DNA of 64,000 nt from Nitrospirota bacterium (GTDB lineage Bacteria; Nitrospirota; Nitrospiria; Nitrospirales; Nitrospiraceae): NCBI GenBank assembly GCA_030684575.1, contig JAUXVD010000015.1:1-64000 (forward strand), given 5' to 3'. Under the pieces are notes generated by a model. The model did not search any database. It saw only the letters and a program-made list of their open reading frames with translations, and was not told the origin of the DNA. Below, in pieces: positions 51,534-61,260 of this stretch. How positions within the stretch are numbered: the stretch's first letter is position 1; each line of letters begins with the position of its first letter. Position numbers and translations under genes: made by a program.

Positions 51534-53021
51534 CTACTCCTTCTCTATGTCCCTATGGCTTACCGATACCACCAGACAGCTGGTTGTCCCTTGACGGACC
51601 GCGAACCGTTCATCCTGACGCATCCCCACGACCCATAGAATTCCTTCTGGCGCGACCAACAATGGAATCTCCTCCCGCCGGCAACGCGCAATCTTCCGAT
51701 CGGTAAAGAAATCTTGAATCTTCTGACTCTTGCCCCTCATCCCTCGAGGAGAGAATCGATCGCCGGCTTGCCAGGACCGAACCAGAAGCGGCTCCGAGCA
51801 ACGGTCGGCATCGAACAAGGTTCGCTGTACAGACGAACCCACGTCTCCCTGCTCCGCAGCATGGCGAGCCATACGTTGTACATGAATTTGCTGATTCGTT
51901 CTAGCCCAATAGACCGTTGACGGCACTGAAAGCAGCAGGCTCTCGTCCCTCCCCTGGCCCGAACCAGCCCCCACCTTGTCCACCCTGCCTACGGGACGAA
52001 ATTGCACGGACCCCTGATCCAGAGTCACGAGGGCCTGTGCCAACGACAGCCGAACTCCGGTCTTTCCCTTGAGCAAAACATGCCGAACCGACTCCACAAC
52101 CTGAAGGCTGCTTGCGCGCCCCTCTTCGTCATAGGTTCGTAAGATTGCCCGGACGAGCCGCCGCTGAAGTGCAACCGGCAACTCCATGAAGGCCTGGAGA
52201 TTGACTCGTTGCACGCCTCCCAAATCAGGACTCACGAGCGCCTGTACCAGATCCCTCGTCACCTGTTCCAAATACCGTTCGTCTTCACGCACGACATCTG
52301 CCTGTCGCTGCAGCATACGGACGGCAGCCGGAGCCAACTGAGTGATCACTGGAAGGAGGACGTTCCTGATCCGATTACGATAATAGAGCGGCTTCTCATT
52401 GCTCGAGTCACGGCGGTAGGTCAGTCCTTCATGACCCAAATAAGTCAACACCTCATCACGAGTGGAGGCCAAGAGCGGGCGAATGATTCCATCCTCACGC
52501 ATATAGGGCATCCCGGCTAACCCGGCCATCCCTGCCCCACGCAACATCCACATGAGCACCGTTTCGGCCTGGTCATTGGCGGTATGACCAACCGCAATGC
52601 GGACTGCCCCAACCTCGTGAGCCAATTGCCGCATGAAGTCATACCGCGCGTCGCGGGCCCTGGCCTGAAGCGATGAGCGCTGGCGTCGTTTGACCAACGT
52701 AGGCCGATGAATGACAAGAGACAGCTGCCGTTCCCGACAAAACTCCCTGACAAACGATTCGTCGCCGTCGGACTCGGCTCCACGCAAGCCGTAGTTACAA
52801 TGGATTGCTGTGAGCGTGAGTCTCCAGGAATGGGCCAGGCGACGAAGCAGAGACAACAACGCGATCGAATCGGGCCCGCCAGATACCGCCACCAAGAGGT
52901 GCTGGCCGGGAACGAATAGCTGGTGCTGACGCACCGTTCGAACGAGATGCGTCAATAAAGCAGGCCGTGCGGCAGGCCTGCTGGACGGCCGCGTCATCGC
53001 CGCCTCAACAGCCATGGTCAC
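51534..53021 (-). CDS. tilS: tRNA(Ile)-lysidine synthetase
   Basis: 495 residues. PP-loop LLVAVSGGPDSIALLSLL, then HCNYGLRGAESDGDE, VGHTANDQAETVLMW and LASTRDEVLTYL. The C-terminal TilS_C region (FSPRGMRGKSQKIQDFFTD, then EGILWVVG) is present. It converts C34 of the CAU-anticodon tRNA-Ile to lysidine, needed to read AUA. ATGA overlap with ribF. Confidence 0.95.
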   Translation of the reverse strand: MTMAVEAAMTRPSSRPAARPALLTHLVRTVRQHQLFVPGQHLLVAVSGGPDSIALLSLLRRLAHSWRLTLTAIHCNYGLRGAESDGDESFVREFCRERQLSLVIHRPTLVKRRQRSSLQARARDARYDFMRQLAHEVGAVRIAVGHTANDQAETVLMWMLRGAGMAGLAGMPYMREDGIIRPLLASTRDEVLTYLGHEGLTYRRDSSNEKPLYYRNRIRNVLLPVITQLAPAAVRMLQRQADVVREDERYLEQVTRDLVQALVSPDLGGVQRVNLQAFMELPVALQRRLVRAILRTYDEEGRASSLQVVESVRHVLLKGKTGVRLSLAQALVTLDQGSVQFRPVGRVDKVGAGSGQGRDESLLLSVPSTVYWARTNQQIHVQRMARHAAEQGDVGSSVQRTLFDADRCSEPLLVRSWQAGDRFSPRGMRGKSQKIQDFFTDRKIARCRREEIPLLVAPEGILWVVGMRQDERFAVRQGTTSCLVVSVSHRDIEKE

Positions 53022-53965
53022 TGCATTCCCTGTGGGATTCGCTGCAAGCTCCTGCGCGCCTGCTCCACATCACGGACGATCTGCTTCGACAGCTCATCGG
53101 CAGAGGCAAAGGTATGGTCGCCGCGCACGCGCGCCACAAACTGCACGGTGATCTTCTGGCCATAGAGATCGCAGCGCTGATCCAATACATTGACTTCAAT
53201 CAGGCGCTCCCCCGCACCGAAAGTCGGCCTGGTCCCGATATAGGCGATCGCATCAGAAGTTTGAGCTCCGTGGACCGTTCTCGCGGCATAGACGCCATCA
53301 GGCGGTACGACGCGATCGACCGGGATCTGTAGATTCGCCGTGGGCCAGCCCATCGCTTCCCCCTGCTGCATCCCATGCACCACCGTACCGCGAATCCCAT
53401 AGAAACGCCCGAGGAGCCTGGCAGCCTGCTCCACGTTCCCTGCCTGAATGAGCTGGCGAATCCTGGTCGAACTCACCACACCTCCCTCAAGCATCACGGG
53501 AGTCACAGGATGCACGCGGAAGCCATACAGCTTACCGAGACGTACGAGATCTTCGATATGCCCTGCCCGACCCTTCCCAAAGGCAAAATGATTCCCGACG
53601 AATAGTTCGGAGAGGGAGAGCGATCGATGCAGGATACCTTCTGCAAATTCATCCGGACTCATCGCTGCGAATGTGGGGCTAAACTCCAGAAACACCACTT
53701 CATCGATTCCTGCGGCCTCGAAATGCGCTAACTTTTCCTCGGGGCTGGTGAGAAAGCGAAGGTCGATATGGGGTGCAAGAATTTTGACCGGATGAGGATC
53801 GAAGGTCAGGACGAGCGCAGTCCCCTGCTCCTTTCTGGCCGTCTCGACTACCGTCTGCAACAGCGCGCGATGACCTCGGTGGTGGCCGTCGAAATTACCG
53901 ATCGTAGCGACTGGATACGCACGTGGAGGACAGGTACCGGACAACCCACGCGTGACTTTGAGCAT
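53018..53965 (-). CDS. ribF: Bifunctional riboflavin kinase/FAD synthetase
   Basis: 315 residues. FAD synthetase half: ATIGNFDGHHRGHRALL, LTFDPHPV, ELFVGNHFAFGKGRAG and GGVVSSTRIRQLI. Riboflavin kinase half: GIRGTVVHGMQQGEAMGWPTANL (key GxPTAN), IEVNVLDQRCDLYGQ. Makes FMN and FAD. Coupled to tilS and 5 bases from hemB. Confidence 0.96.
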   Translation of the reverse strand: MLKVTRGLSGTCPPRAYPVATIGNFDGHHRGHRALLQTVVETARKEQGTALVLTFDPHPVKILAPHIDLRFLTSPEEKLAHFEAAGIDEVVFLEFSPTFAAMSPDEFAEGILHRSLSLSELFVGNHFAFGKGRAGHIEDLVRLGKLYGFRVHPVTPVMLEGGVVSSTRIRQLIQAGNVEQAARLLGRFYGIRGTVVHGMQQGEAMGWPTANLQIPVDRVVPPDGVYAARTVHGAQTSDAIAYIGTRPTFGAGERLIEVNVLDQRCDLYGQKITVQFVARVRGDHTFASADELSKQIVRDVEQARRSLQRIPQGMQ

Positions 53966-53970
53966 GGTCG

Positions 53971-54942
53971 TCAGTGAAGGAGACGCGCCGCGTCTTTAGC
54001 AAAGTAGGTCAAGATGAGGTCTGCCCCGGCTCGCTTGATCGAGAGCAACGATTCCATCATGGCGCGCGACTCATCGAGCCAGCCGGCTTGGGCGACCGCT
54101 TTAATCATGCTGTACTCCCCACTCACTTGATAGGCTGCCACCGGCAACAACATCTGCGCCCTGGCCGCAGCAATGATATCGAGATACGGCAATGCCGGCT
54201 TCACCATGATGATGTCGGCCCCCTCCTCGACGTCGAGGGCAATTTCTCGAAGCGCTTCCCGGCGGTTAGCCGGATCCATTTGGTACGATTGCCGATCGCC
54301 GAATTGCGGACTTGAACCGGCCGCATCCCGAAACGGCGCATAAAAGCAGGACGCGAATTTGGCGGCATAGGCCATGATCGGCAGCTCAGGAAATCCTGCC
54401 TGATCCAATTCCGTACGAATTGCCGCCACTCGCCCATCCATCATATCGGATGGAGCCACCATATCAGCCCCGGCTTGGGCATGGGTTCTGGCCATGGTAC
54501 GGAGACAATCCAGCGTTTCATCGTTGAGGATGCGCCCGTCCTTGACGATCCCGCAATGCCCATGATCGGTATATTCGTCGATGCAGACATCGGTGATGAC
54601 CGTCACGCCAGGCACCTGGTCCTTCACCGCTTTGACCGCCCGCTGCACAATACCGTTCGGATCGAACCCTGAACTTCCCCGCGCATCTTTCTGATCCGGA
54701 ATCCCGAACAGGATGATAGCGGGAATACCCAAGGCCACAACCTCGCGGGCCTCTTTGACCAAGAGATCGACCGAGAGCCGGAACTGGCCAGGCATCGAGG
54801 CGATCTCCTCCCGCCGGTCTCGCCCTTCGACGACGAACAGTGGATAGATGAAATCGGAAGGGGCCAGATTCGTCTCCCGTACCATACGGCGAAAGGCCTC
54901 ATGCTGCCGCAACCGTCTGAGCCGCTGAATGGGGAAAGCCAT
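53971..54942 (-). CDS. hemB: Delta-aminolevulinic acid dehydratase (porphobilinogen synthase)
   Basis: 323 residues. [16 protein letters not shown] opens the protein. [17 protein letters not shown] is the metal region, with Asp/Cys ligands differing from the all-Cys zinc type. Active-site lysines lie in [19 protein letters not shown] and [15 protein letters not shown]. It condenses two ALA molecules to porphobilinogen. Second gene of heme synthesis in this block. Confidence 0.96.
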   Translation of the reverse strand: MAFPIQRLRRLRQHEAFRRMVRETNLAPSDFIYPLFVVEGRDRREEIASMPGQFRLSVDLLVKEAREVVALGIPAIILFGIPDQKDARGSSGFDPNGIVQRAVKAVKDQVPGVTVITDVCIDEYTDHGHCGIVKDGRILNDETLDCLRTMARTHAQAGADMVAPSDMMDGRVAAIRTELDQAGFPELPIMAYAAKFASCFYAPFRDAAGSSPQFGDRQSYQMDPANRREALREIALDVEEGADIIMVKPALPYLDIIAAARAQMLLPVAAYQVSGEYSMIKAVAQAGWLDESRAMMESLLSIKRAGADLILTYFAKDAARLLH

Positions 54943-54946
54943 CGAA

Positions 54947-55339
54947 TTACTTTCTTGGAAGATTCGTTAAAAACACGACGAGGTCGCGGACGGAAATCAT
55001 GCCAACCAACCCGCCATCCCGCGTCACGCCAAGATGGCGAATATGCGTTTGAGCCATCAGATCGTTGGCATCGAGCAACGTCTTATTTTCCTCGATCGTC
55101 AAAATCGGGGCCGACATAATCTGCTCAACTGTCGTCTTATGAGTGTCCGCCCCAGCCGCCACCACCCGCCGAACCATATCGGTGTCGGTCAAAATGCCGA
55201 CAATCTCCTTCCCGTTCGTCACGAACAGGCTGCCAATCCCACGGTCCCGCATGATACGTGCCGCTGTCTGGGCATCGGTATCCCGCTCAACCGTAATAAA
55301 CTTCTCTCTCGGAACCATGAACGACTTGACTGCAACCAT
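54947..55339 (-). CDS. CBS-domain pair protein
   Basis: 130 residues made of two CBS domains. First: [36 protein letters not shown]. Second: [39 protein letters not shown]. Such stand-alone pairs bind adenine nucleotides and act as sensors. Its place between hemB and cobA-hemD, in the same direction, suggests co-expression with tetrapyrrole synthesis, though the link is inference. Confidence 0.92.
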   Translation of the reverse strand: MVAVKSFMVPREKFITVERDTDAQTAARIMRDRGIGSLFVTNGKEIVGILTDTDMVRRVVAAGADTHKTTVEQIMSAPILTIEENKTLLDANDLMAQTHIRHLGVTRDGGLVGMISVRDLVVFLTNLPRK

Positions 55340-55395
55340 GAGAATCCCCCCTCTTACTAAACAAATCAGTTCCGTACCCCGTCATCTACCGCGAC

Positions 55396-56979
55396 CTATC
55401 CATGCGCAGAAACGGCCACTCGCACCCCTTCACTGAAATGCCGGACAATAGCCTGGGTCAATGCCGGCACTGTATTTTCAGTCGGCATGATCGTCACCGT
55501 CAACCCATATTCTTCCGCCGTACGTGCCGTAATCGGTCCGATGCAGGCAATCGCCACCTGAGCCACGAGTTTCATGACCGCCTCTTGACCCCCAAAAAGC
55601 TCCACAAAGTTCCGCACAGTTGACGAACTCGTAAAGGTGAGCGCCGCCACCCGGCCATCGCAAAGTTGCTGCGTCAACGACGTGACATCCACCGTTGGAG
55701 CGATCGTCCGGTAGACCGGAATCACATCGACAAAGGCCCCCAACTCACTCAACTGTTCCGGTAAAATCTCACGAGCGACTTCGGCACGTGGAATCAGCAG
55801 GCGGCTCCCACGGATACCCACCTGAGCTAACGCGGCAATGACCCCCTCTGCTTGAAACTCGGCTGGAACGATATCCGCCCTCAATCCATAGATGCTCAAT
55901 TCCTGTGCAGTGCGCGGTCCAATCGCGCAAATACGAAGCGACGCCAAGGCGCGTGCATCTTTACCTGCGGCATGGAGACGATCCATGAACGGCGTCACCC
56001 CGTTCACACTGGTAAAGATCAGCCAGTGATAGGTATGAAGATGATTGATCGCATCATCGATCGCCTGCCAACTGACCGGAGGGACGATTTGAATCGTCGG
56101 CACCTCCACTGGCTCCGCTCCGTAAGCCGCAAGTAACTGAGAAAACTCGTGCGCCTGCTCCTGAGCCCTGGTCAACACAATGCGTTTCCCAAAGAGCGGC
56201 TTGGTCTCAAACCAATTCAGCTGCCCTCGTAGTCGCACCACCTCGCCGACGACGATCACCGTCGGCGGTTCGAGGTGCACGGATTCGGTTCTCGCCACAA
56301 TATTGTCCAACGTCCCCACTATGGTCAGTTGATCCGCCTTGGTCCCCCAATGAATCGCCGCTACCGGCGTCTCGGACGACCGACCTTCTGCCACTAAGTG
56401 GCCAACAATCGAGGGGAGGTTCTTCATCCCCATCATGAATACGAGCGTGCCGGATGCGCCTGCCAACTTAGGCCATTCCAACAGGGTCTCCGGTTTGGTG
56501 GGATCTTCATGACCGGTCACAAACGTGACCGTGGAGGCCAGGGTGCGATGGGTCACCGGAATACCCGCGTAGGCAGGCACCGCAACCGCCGCTGTCACTC
56601 CTGGGACCACCTCAAAATCGATCCCTGCAGCGGCCACCGCTTCCGCCTCTTCTCCGCCACGTCCGAATACAAAGGGGTCTCCACCCTTGAGCCGGACCAC
56701 CACCTTTCCCTCTTGAGCCCGATCAATCAGCAGCCGATTGATATCGGCTTGGTCTCGATACTGACCACGCCCTCGTCGTCCAACATAGATGCGTTGCGCC
56801 GTGGCCGGAGCATACTGCAACAAGGTCGGATTGGCGAGAAAATCGTAGAGCACAACATCGGCCTGCTCCAGACAGGCCTTCCCTTTCAGCGTCAGGAGTC
56901 CAGGATCGCCTGGTCCCGCTCCAACCAAATAAATCTTTCCTGACCTTCTCGATATCGTCATGCGGTTCCGTAGATCCAT
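55396..56979 (-). CDS. cobA-hemD: Fused uroporphyrinogen-III methyltransferase/synthase
   Basis: 527 residues. CobA part (about 10-250): YLVGAGPGDPGLLTLKG, VVRLKGGDPFVFGRGGEEAEA (in register), GVTAAVAVPAYAGIPVTH, FVTGHEDP and IVVGEVVRLR. HemD part (about 265-520): IVLTRAQEQAHEFSQLL, WLIFTSVNGVTPF, CAIGPRTAQEL, LTFTSSSTVRNFVELFG. It closes hydroxymethylbilane to uroporphyrinogen III and methylates it to precorrin-2 for siroheme or heme d1 type cofactors. Overlaps hemC by 22 bases. Confidence 0.95.
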   Translation of the reverse strand: MDLRNRMTISRRSGKIYLVGAGPGDPGLLTLKGKACLEQADVVLYDFLANPTLLQYAPATAQRIYVGRRGRGQYRDQADINRLLIDRAQEGKVVVRLKGGDPFVFGRGGEEAEAVAAAGIDFEVVPGVTAAVAVPAYAGIPVTHRTLASTVTFVTGHEDPTKPETLLEWPKLAGASGTLVFMMGMKNLPSIVGHLVAEGRSSETPVAAIHWGTKADQLTIVGTLDNIVARTESVHLEPPTVIVVGEVVRLRGQLNWFETKPLFGKRIVLTRAQEQAHEFSQLLAAYGAEPVEVPTIQIVPPVSWQAIDDAINHLHTYHWLIFTSVNGVTPFMDRLHAAGKDARALASLRICAIGPRTAQELSIYGLRADIVPAEFQAEGVIAALAQVGIRGSRLLIPRAEVAREILPEQLSELGAFVDVIPVYRTIAPTVDVTSLTQQLCDGRVAALTFTSSSTVRNFVELFGGQEAVMKLVAQVAIACIGPITARTAEEYGLTVTIMPTENTVPALTQAIVRHFSEGVRVAVSAHG

Positions 56980-57905
56980 TGGAGAATTCTCTCGCCCCCG
57001 CGCGCAAGCAATCGTTCTGCAAGTTGAACACCGATCGACTCAGGATCCTCGATCGTGCCTTCAACCGAATCGCGAATGAGCTCCTTACCGTCCACACTGG
57101 CCACGACGCCTTCCAATCTCACCTTTGCACCGGTCAATGTTGCATGGGCGGCGATTGGGACCTGACAGCCTCCTTGAAGCCGATGGAGCAACGCACGCTC
57201 AGCAAGAACAGCGATCTTACTCGGCGCATGGTCCAAGCCGCTCAAGAGGGAACGAATGAAGGCATCGTCCCTCCGTCCCTCAATTCCAAGCGCACCCTGG
57301 CCAATGGCAGGCAAACTAATCTGAGGTGCCAGATACTCCGTAATTTCATGCGCCCACGCCAATCGTCGAAGTCCGGCTGCAGCGAGCACGATGGCATCGA
57401 ACTGTCCCTCGTGCAATTTCTTGAGCCGGGTATCCAAGTTCCCACGCAACATCGCAATCGTAAGATCTGGTCTCGCATGCAGGAGTTGCGATTGACGGCG
57501 AAGGCTGCTGGTTCCGATCCTGGCACCCAACGGAAGGTCCAGGAAGGACTTTCCGTCACGACTGATCAAGGCATCCCGCGGATCCTCACGAGGCGGCACA
57601 CAAAGAATCTCCAGCCCATCGGGCAGTTCCGTGGGGACATCTTTCATGCTATGCACCGCCAGATCGATCTCACCGCTCAACAACGCTTCCTCGATCTCCT
57701 TGACAAAGAGCCCCTTCCCACCGATTTGAGCCAACGGCACGTCGAGAATTCTATCCCCTGATGTCTGGATCCGTCGCAATGTGACCGTTACATGGGGAGC
57801 CAACGCGTGCAACTGCGCCTGCACCCACTCGCTCTGATGCACCGCCAACTTGCTCCCGCGCGTTCCGAGCACGATGCTCAATCGTTCATGACTGACTTTC
57901 GACAT
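56958..57905 (-). CDS. hemC: Porphobilinogen deaminase (hydroxymethylbilane synthase)
   Basis: 315 residues. LGTRGSKLAVHQSEWVQ, DLAVHSMKDVPTELPDGL, RIGTSSLRRQSQLL, RGNLDTRLKKL and LLHRLQGGCQVPIAAHA, whose Cys carries the dipyrromethane cofactor. It joins four porphobilinogens. Its 3' end overlaps the next gene, giving tight co-expression. Confidence 0.96.
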   Translation of the reverse strand: MSKVSHERLSIVLGTRGSKLAVHQSEWVQAQLHALAPHVTVTLRRIQTSGDRILDVPLAQIGGKGLFVKEIEEALLSGEIDLAVHSMKDVPTELPDGLEILCVPPREDPRDALISRDGKSFLDLPLGARIGTSSLRRQSQLLHARPDLTIAMLRGNLDTRLKKLHEGQFDAIVLAAAGLRRLAWAHEITEYLAPQISLPAIGQGALGIEGRRDDAFIRSLLSGLDHAPSKIAVLAERALLHRLQGGCQVPIAAHATLTGAKVRLEGVVASVDGKELIRDSVEGTIEDPESIGVQLAERLLARGGERILQWIYGTA

Positions 57906-57914
57906 GGCTCCCTT

Positions 57915-58238
57915 TCACCGACTCGTATCATGATATGGAGTAGGAAACGTCGCGGCCCGTTCGCGGCCCGGGAGTTTCTCTACATTGTCGTGGTCCGCCC
58001 GTGACGTCTCGCTGGACAAGGTCTCGCTGACGAAACTTCTATAGGAGGACGAGACGAGTAAAAAGCTGATCAACCCAAGAATCGACAAGAGGTAGACCAG
58101 CACATCCCACCGAAACCCCTCCCGCTCGCGATAGTCGAACCCGCAGGCCGGGCAATCGGGTAGAGGGTCATGTCCCAGGTACGCCTTTCGACATTTGGGA
58201 CAGGTAAAGAGTTTCGGCCCTGTGCGGGTCTTCCCCAT
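57915..58238 (-). CDS. Zinc-ribbon membrane protein, 107 aa
   Basis: The N-terminal LFTCPKCRKAYLG and CPACGFDYRERE form a CxxC...CxxC ribbon. One membrane helix (VLVYLLSILGLISFLLVSS) follows, then a polar tail. It lies between hemA and hemC and is probably co-transcribed. No known family; a heme-enzyme partner is possible but unsupported. Confidence 0.7.
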   Translation of the reverse strand: MGKTRTGPKLFTCPKCRKAYLGHDPLPDCPACGFDYREREGFRWDVLVYLLSILGLISFLLVSSSYRSFVSETLSSETSRADHDNVEKLPGRERAATFPTPYHDTSR

Positions 58239-58251
58239 AAAATTGGTGCAT

Positions 58252-59616
58252 TCATCGATCCGGTGTCTTCACGCCAGCGTTTGGAGTCGTCTCTTCGTGA
58301 CTCTGGATATTGCTCTCTACGGCACTCCCGTTGATGGTCGAACCAGCAGCATCGCCAAGACTGAAAAATCGCCTCGCCGCCTCGACGAACGCAGCCCCGT
58401 CCGAGGAATTCACCTCGGTCTTGAGCGTCACCATCGTGTTATGAATGAGCTTGTTCACGATCGAGGACGCCATCGCCTCGACCAGTTCGCGCTCGGGCGC
58501 GGAGAGATTCGCCAATCGTCCCAAAGTCTTCTCGACCTCTGCCCGTTTGATCTCATCGGCTTTCGTACGAAGCGCCATGATGGTGGGGGTTACTTCGAGC
58601 GACTGGAGCCATTGCCGGACGATCCCGACTTCATCTACCACCATCTGCTCGGCCTTCTCGGCCTCCAGCAAGCGCCCCCCGCGGTTCTGTTCAACCCGCG
58701 CCTTCAAATCATCGATGTCGAAAAGAAACGCATTATCCACATGACGCACCGCCGGATCGATATTGCGCGGGACCGAGATATCGATCAGGAACATGGGGCG
58801 ATTCATCCGTTGTTTGACCGATCGCTGCACATCGTCCTCGCTTACGAGATAATGCGAGGCACCGGTCGATACCAACACAATATCGGCAGACGCCATGTCT
58901 TCCCGAAACTGTTCAAAGGGAACCGCGGTACCGCCGAATCGATCGGCCAATTCCATTCCATGTTGCGGATTCCTCGTCGTGACCCGCACATGACGAACCC
59001 CGCTGGCAATAAAATGTCGAGCCGCCAACTTGGCCATCTCCCCCGCCCCCACCAACAACACCGTCTTCTCGCTGAGATCCGAAAAGATCTTCTTGGCCAA
59101 TTCGACCGCGGCATAACTCACCGACACCGCCATCTCGGCAATTTTGGTTTCCGTCCGCACACGCTTGGCGACGGAGATTGCCTTCTTCACGACTTTATTC
59201 AGAATGATGCCAGTCGACTTGTGTGTGAGCGCCACCTCGAACGCATCTTTAATCTGTCCAAGAATCTGCGACTCGCCGACAATCATCGAGTCGAGACTAG
59301 AGGCCACGCGAAACAAATGGCTGATCGCCCGATCCCCCTGGTGCCAGTAGAGATGGGGGGTCAGTTGTTCCGAAGACAGAGACAGATGGGCATCGGCCAT
59401 GAATTCCTGGATACGACCGTACCCGGCTTCGATTTCATCAACGACGGCATAGACCTCGACCCGATTACAGGTCGACAGTAATATTCCTTCGCGCACCCCT
59501 TGATACGAACAGAGACGGGTCAGGGCTTCACTCATCCGGCTCTCAGGAACCGCGAGCTTCTCGCGAATTTCCACCGGGGCGGTCTTATGGCTTAAACCGA
59601 CAACGACAATATGCAT
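58252..59616 (-). CDS. hemA: Glutamyl-tRNA reductase
   Basis: 454 residues from ATG 59616 (MHIVVVGLSHKTAPVEIRE, the standard start). LLSTCNRVEVYAVVDE has the catalytic Cys. SLDSMIVGESQILGQIKDAF and VLLVGAGEMAKLAARH (NADPH) follow, then FLIDISVPRNIDPAVRH. First committed step of C5-pathway heme synthesis. The gene for the next enzyme, HemL, is not in the window. Confidence 0.96.
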   Translation of the reverse strand: MHIVVVGLSHKTAPVEIREKLAVPESRMSEALTRLCSYQGVREGILLSTCNRVEVYAVVDEIEAGYGRIQEFMADAHLSLSSEQLTPHLYWHQGDRAISHLFRVASSLDSMIVGESQILGQIKDAFEVALTHKSTGIILNKVVKKAISVAKRVRTETKIAEMAVSVSYAAVELAKKIFSDLSEKTVLLVGAGEMAKLAARHFIASGVRHVRVTTRNPQHGMELADRFGGTAVPFEQFREDMASADIVLVSTGASHYLVSEDDVQRSVKQRMNRPMFLIDISVPRNIDPAVRHVDNAFLFDIDDLKARVEQNRGGRLLEAEKAEQMVVDEVGIVRQWLQSLEVTPTIMALRTKADEIKRAEVEKTLGRLANLSAPERELVEAMASSIVNKLIHNTMVTLKTEVNSSDGAAFVEAARRFFSLGDAAGSTINGSAVESNIQSHEETTPNAGVKTPDR

Positions 59617-59617
59617 T

Positions 59618-60421
59618 TCAAGACACCGGTCCGTGACTTTTGAGGACCACGCCAATGAGGGTCAGAATCACTCCGGCAAATCCGATAATCGTCAAATAGG
59701 CTGCCCGTTTGGCTCGCCAGCCCACCGTGAGTCGTCCGAGCAACACGGCGAAGTAGAACACCCATGTTACCAATGCCCATGTTTGTTCGGGGTTCCAGTT
59801 CAAGTACGACCCCCGAGAGAACTCGGCGGACAACGCCCCGGTGATGATGCCGAGCGTCAGCAGCGGAAATCCCATCACGATCGATTGCTGATTGAGATGA
59901 TCGAGAAAATCCAGCGCAGGCAATTTTGAATAGAGAACATTGAAGCGTTTAGACTTGAGAAGTCCGTCCTGAATCAGATACATGACACCAGCCACAAAAG
60001 CGATCGCAAACCCCACGGTCCCGAGCATGCTCAGGGTAACATGGACCCACAATGTACGAAACACAGGACTCAACGTCGGAGCGGTTTCTGGCAATGCCGC
60101 GGCAGAGACGAGCGACACGAGGGCCAGTGGAACGATGAACGAACCAAGCACATGCAGACGATGACGAAACTCTACAGCAAGAAAGACGAGGATCAGCATC
60201 CAGGAAAAAAACGACAGGGCTTCATGGAACCCGGGCGGCGAGACGTCTGCCGTTCCGACCATTCTCGCCACCAGCGCAATAGTATGGGCAGCAAACCCGA
60301 TCGCTGTCATGCCCAACGAGACTTTGGACAAGGCCTCTGAAGGCCACAGCAGGTAAGCAAGAAAAGAAACGGTGGCCGCAAAATACAGGGCCATCGTCAC
60401 CATGAAAAACATGGCGGCCAT
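59618..60421 (-). CDS. CcsA/HemX-type cytochrome c assembly membrane protein
   Basis: 267 residues with eight helices. CcsA family features: conserved His in GFAAHTIALVAR and WVHVTLSMLGT, and the WWD-like loop SYLNWNPEQTWALVTWVFY. It lies upstream of hemA, as HemX does in many bacteria, where it affects HemA levels. It may also deliver heme to cytochrome c synthesis. Both readings remain open. Confidence 0.9.
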   Translation of the reverse strand: MAAMFFMVTMALYFAATVSFLAYLLWPSEALSKVSLGMTAIGFAAHTIALVARMVGTADVSPPGFHEALSFFSWMLILVFLAVEFRHRLHVLGSFIVPLALVSLVSAAALPETAPTLSPVFRTLWVHVTLSMLGTVGFAIAFVAGVMYLIQDGLLKSKRFNVLYSKLPALDFLDHLNQQSIVMGFPLLTLGIITGALSAEFSRGSYLNWNPEQTWALVTWVFYFAVLLGRLTVGWRAKRAAYLTIIGFAGVILTLIGVVLKSHGPVS

Positions 60422-60462
60422 AGAGTGCTATCCCCTCAACTTTTCAGGACAAAAAGACACGC

Positions 60463-61260
60463 ATGAAACGAGGAATTATATCGATGGGGCAAGATGGGAG
60501 TCAACCAAACGATCGGAAGATACCCGGCACCCTCTACATCGTCGGCACGCCAATTGGCCACCCTGACGACATCACGCTTCGGGCACTTGCCACGTTGCGC
60601 CGAGTCTCGATTATTGCGTCAGAAGATCCACGCGTGACCCAGGCACTCCTGACCCATCACGGCATCATCGCGACGATCACGAGCTACGGCCCGCTCAATC
60701 GCCAAGAAAAAGTAGAGCTCCTTCTGCATCGACTCACGCAGGGGCATGATGTGGCCTTCGTCTCAGACAACGGCACCCCGGTGATCTACGACCCAGGCAG
60801 TCTGTTTGTGGCGGCGGCCCATCGAGCAGGAATCATGGTTAAAACGATCCCGGGCCCCTCTGTCATGACGGCCGCTACGGCCATCTCAGGATTTTCTGGC
60901 GATGCAATCATTTTTGAGGGACGCCTGCCGTCATCCAGCTTGCGTCTCACAACATTCCTCGCCAAACTTCGCAAGGAGCGCAGAACGCTTGCCTTCTATG
61001 TGACCTCAGGAGCCCTCAGAAGACTGCTACAAACTCTGGTCAAAATCCTCCCCAATAGACAGGTTGCCATTGCGATAGATCTCACGACGCCCAAGGAAAC
61101 TCTTCTGCGCGGAAGGTCTGAGGAGCTGCTCGATCAGGTCAGACAGGTACCGAAAGACTCGGCTGTGACGGTGGTGATTGAAGGGCACAGAGCAGGATCA
61201 AAACCGAAAAAGATGAGCGGAACAATACCCCGCACTACTCGTCGCCGCGGCGGCGGATGA
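60463..61260 (+). CDS. rsmI: RsmI-like 16S rRNA (cytidine-2'-O)-methyltransferase, divergent
   Basis: 265 residues (ATG 60463; 60484 also possible). Tetrapyrrole-methylase fold: GTLYIVGTPIGHPDDITLRA, SEDPRVTQALLTHHGI, DVAFVSDNGTPVIYDPGSLF, KTIPGPSVMTAATAISGF, IFEGRLPSSSLR. The later FYExPHR motif of canonical RsmI reads FYVTSGALRRLL. It would methylate C1402 of 16S rRNA. The sequence is divergent enough that a related methylase is possible. Divergent from the heme block. Confidence 0.8.
   Translation: MKRGIISMGQDGSQPNDRKIPGTLYIVGTPIGHPDDITLRALATLRRVSIIASEDPRVTQALLTHHGIIATITSYGPLNRQEKVELLLHRLTQGHDVAFVSDNGTPVIYDPGSLFVAAAHRAGIMVKTIPGPSVMTAATAISGFSGDAIIFEGRLPSSSLRLTTFLAKLRKERRTLAFYVTSGALRRLLQTLVKILPNRQVAIAIDLTTPKETLLRGRSEELLDQVRQVPKDSAVTVVIEGHRAGSKPKKMSGTIPRTTRRRGGG

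Noticed and set aside
58195-59481. 428-codon rightward frame opposite hemA
   Set aside because: Antisense shadow; hemA motifs are complete on the minus strand.
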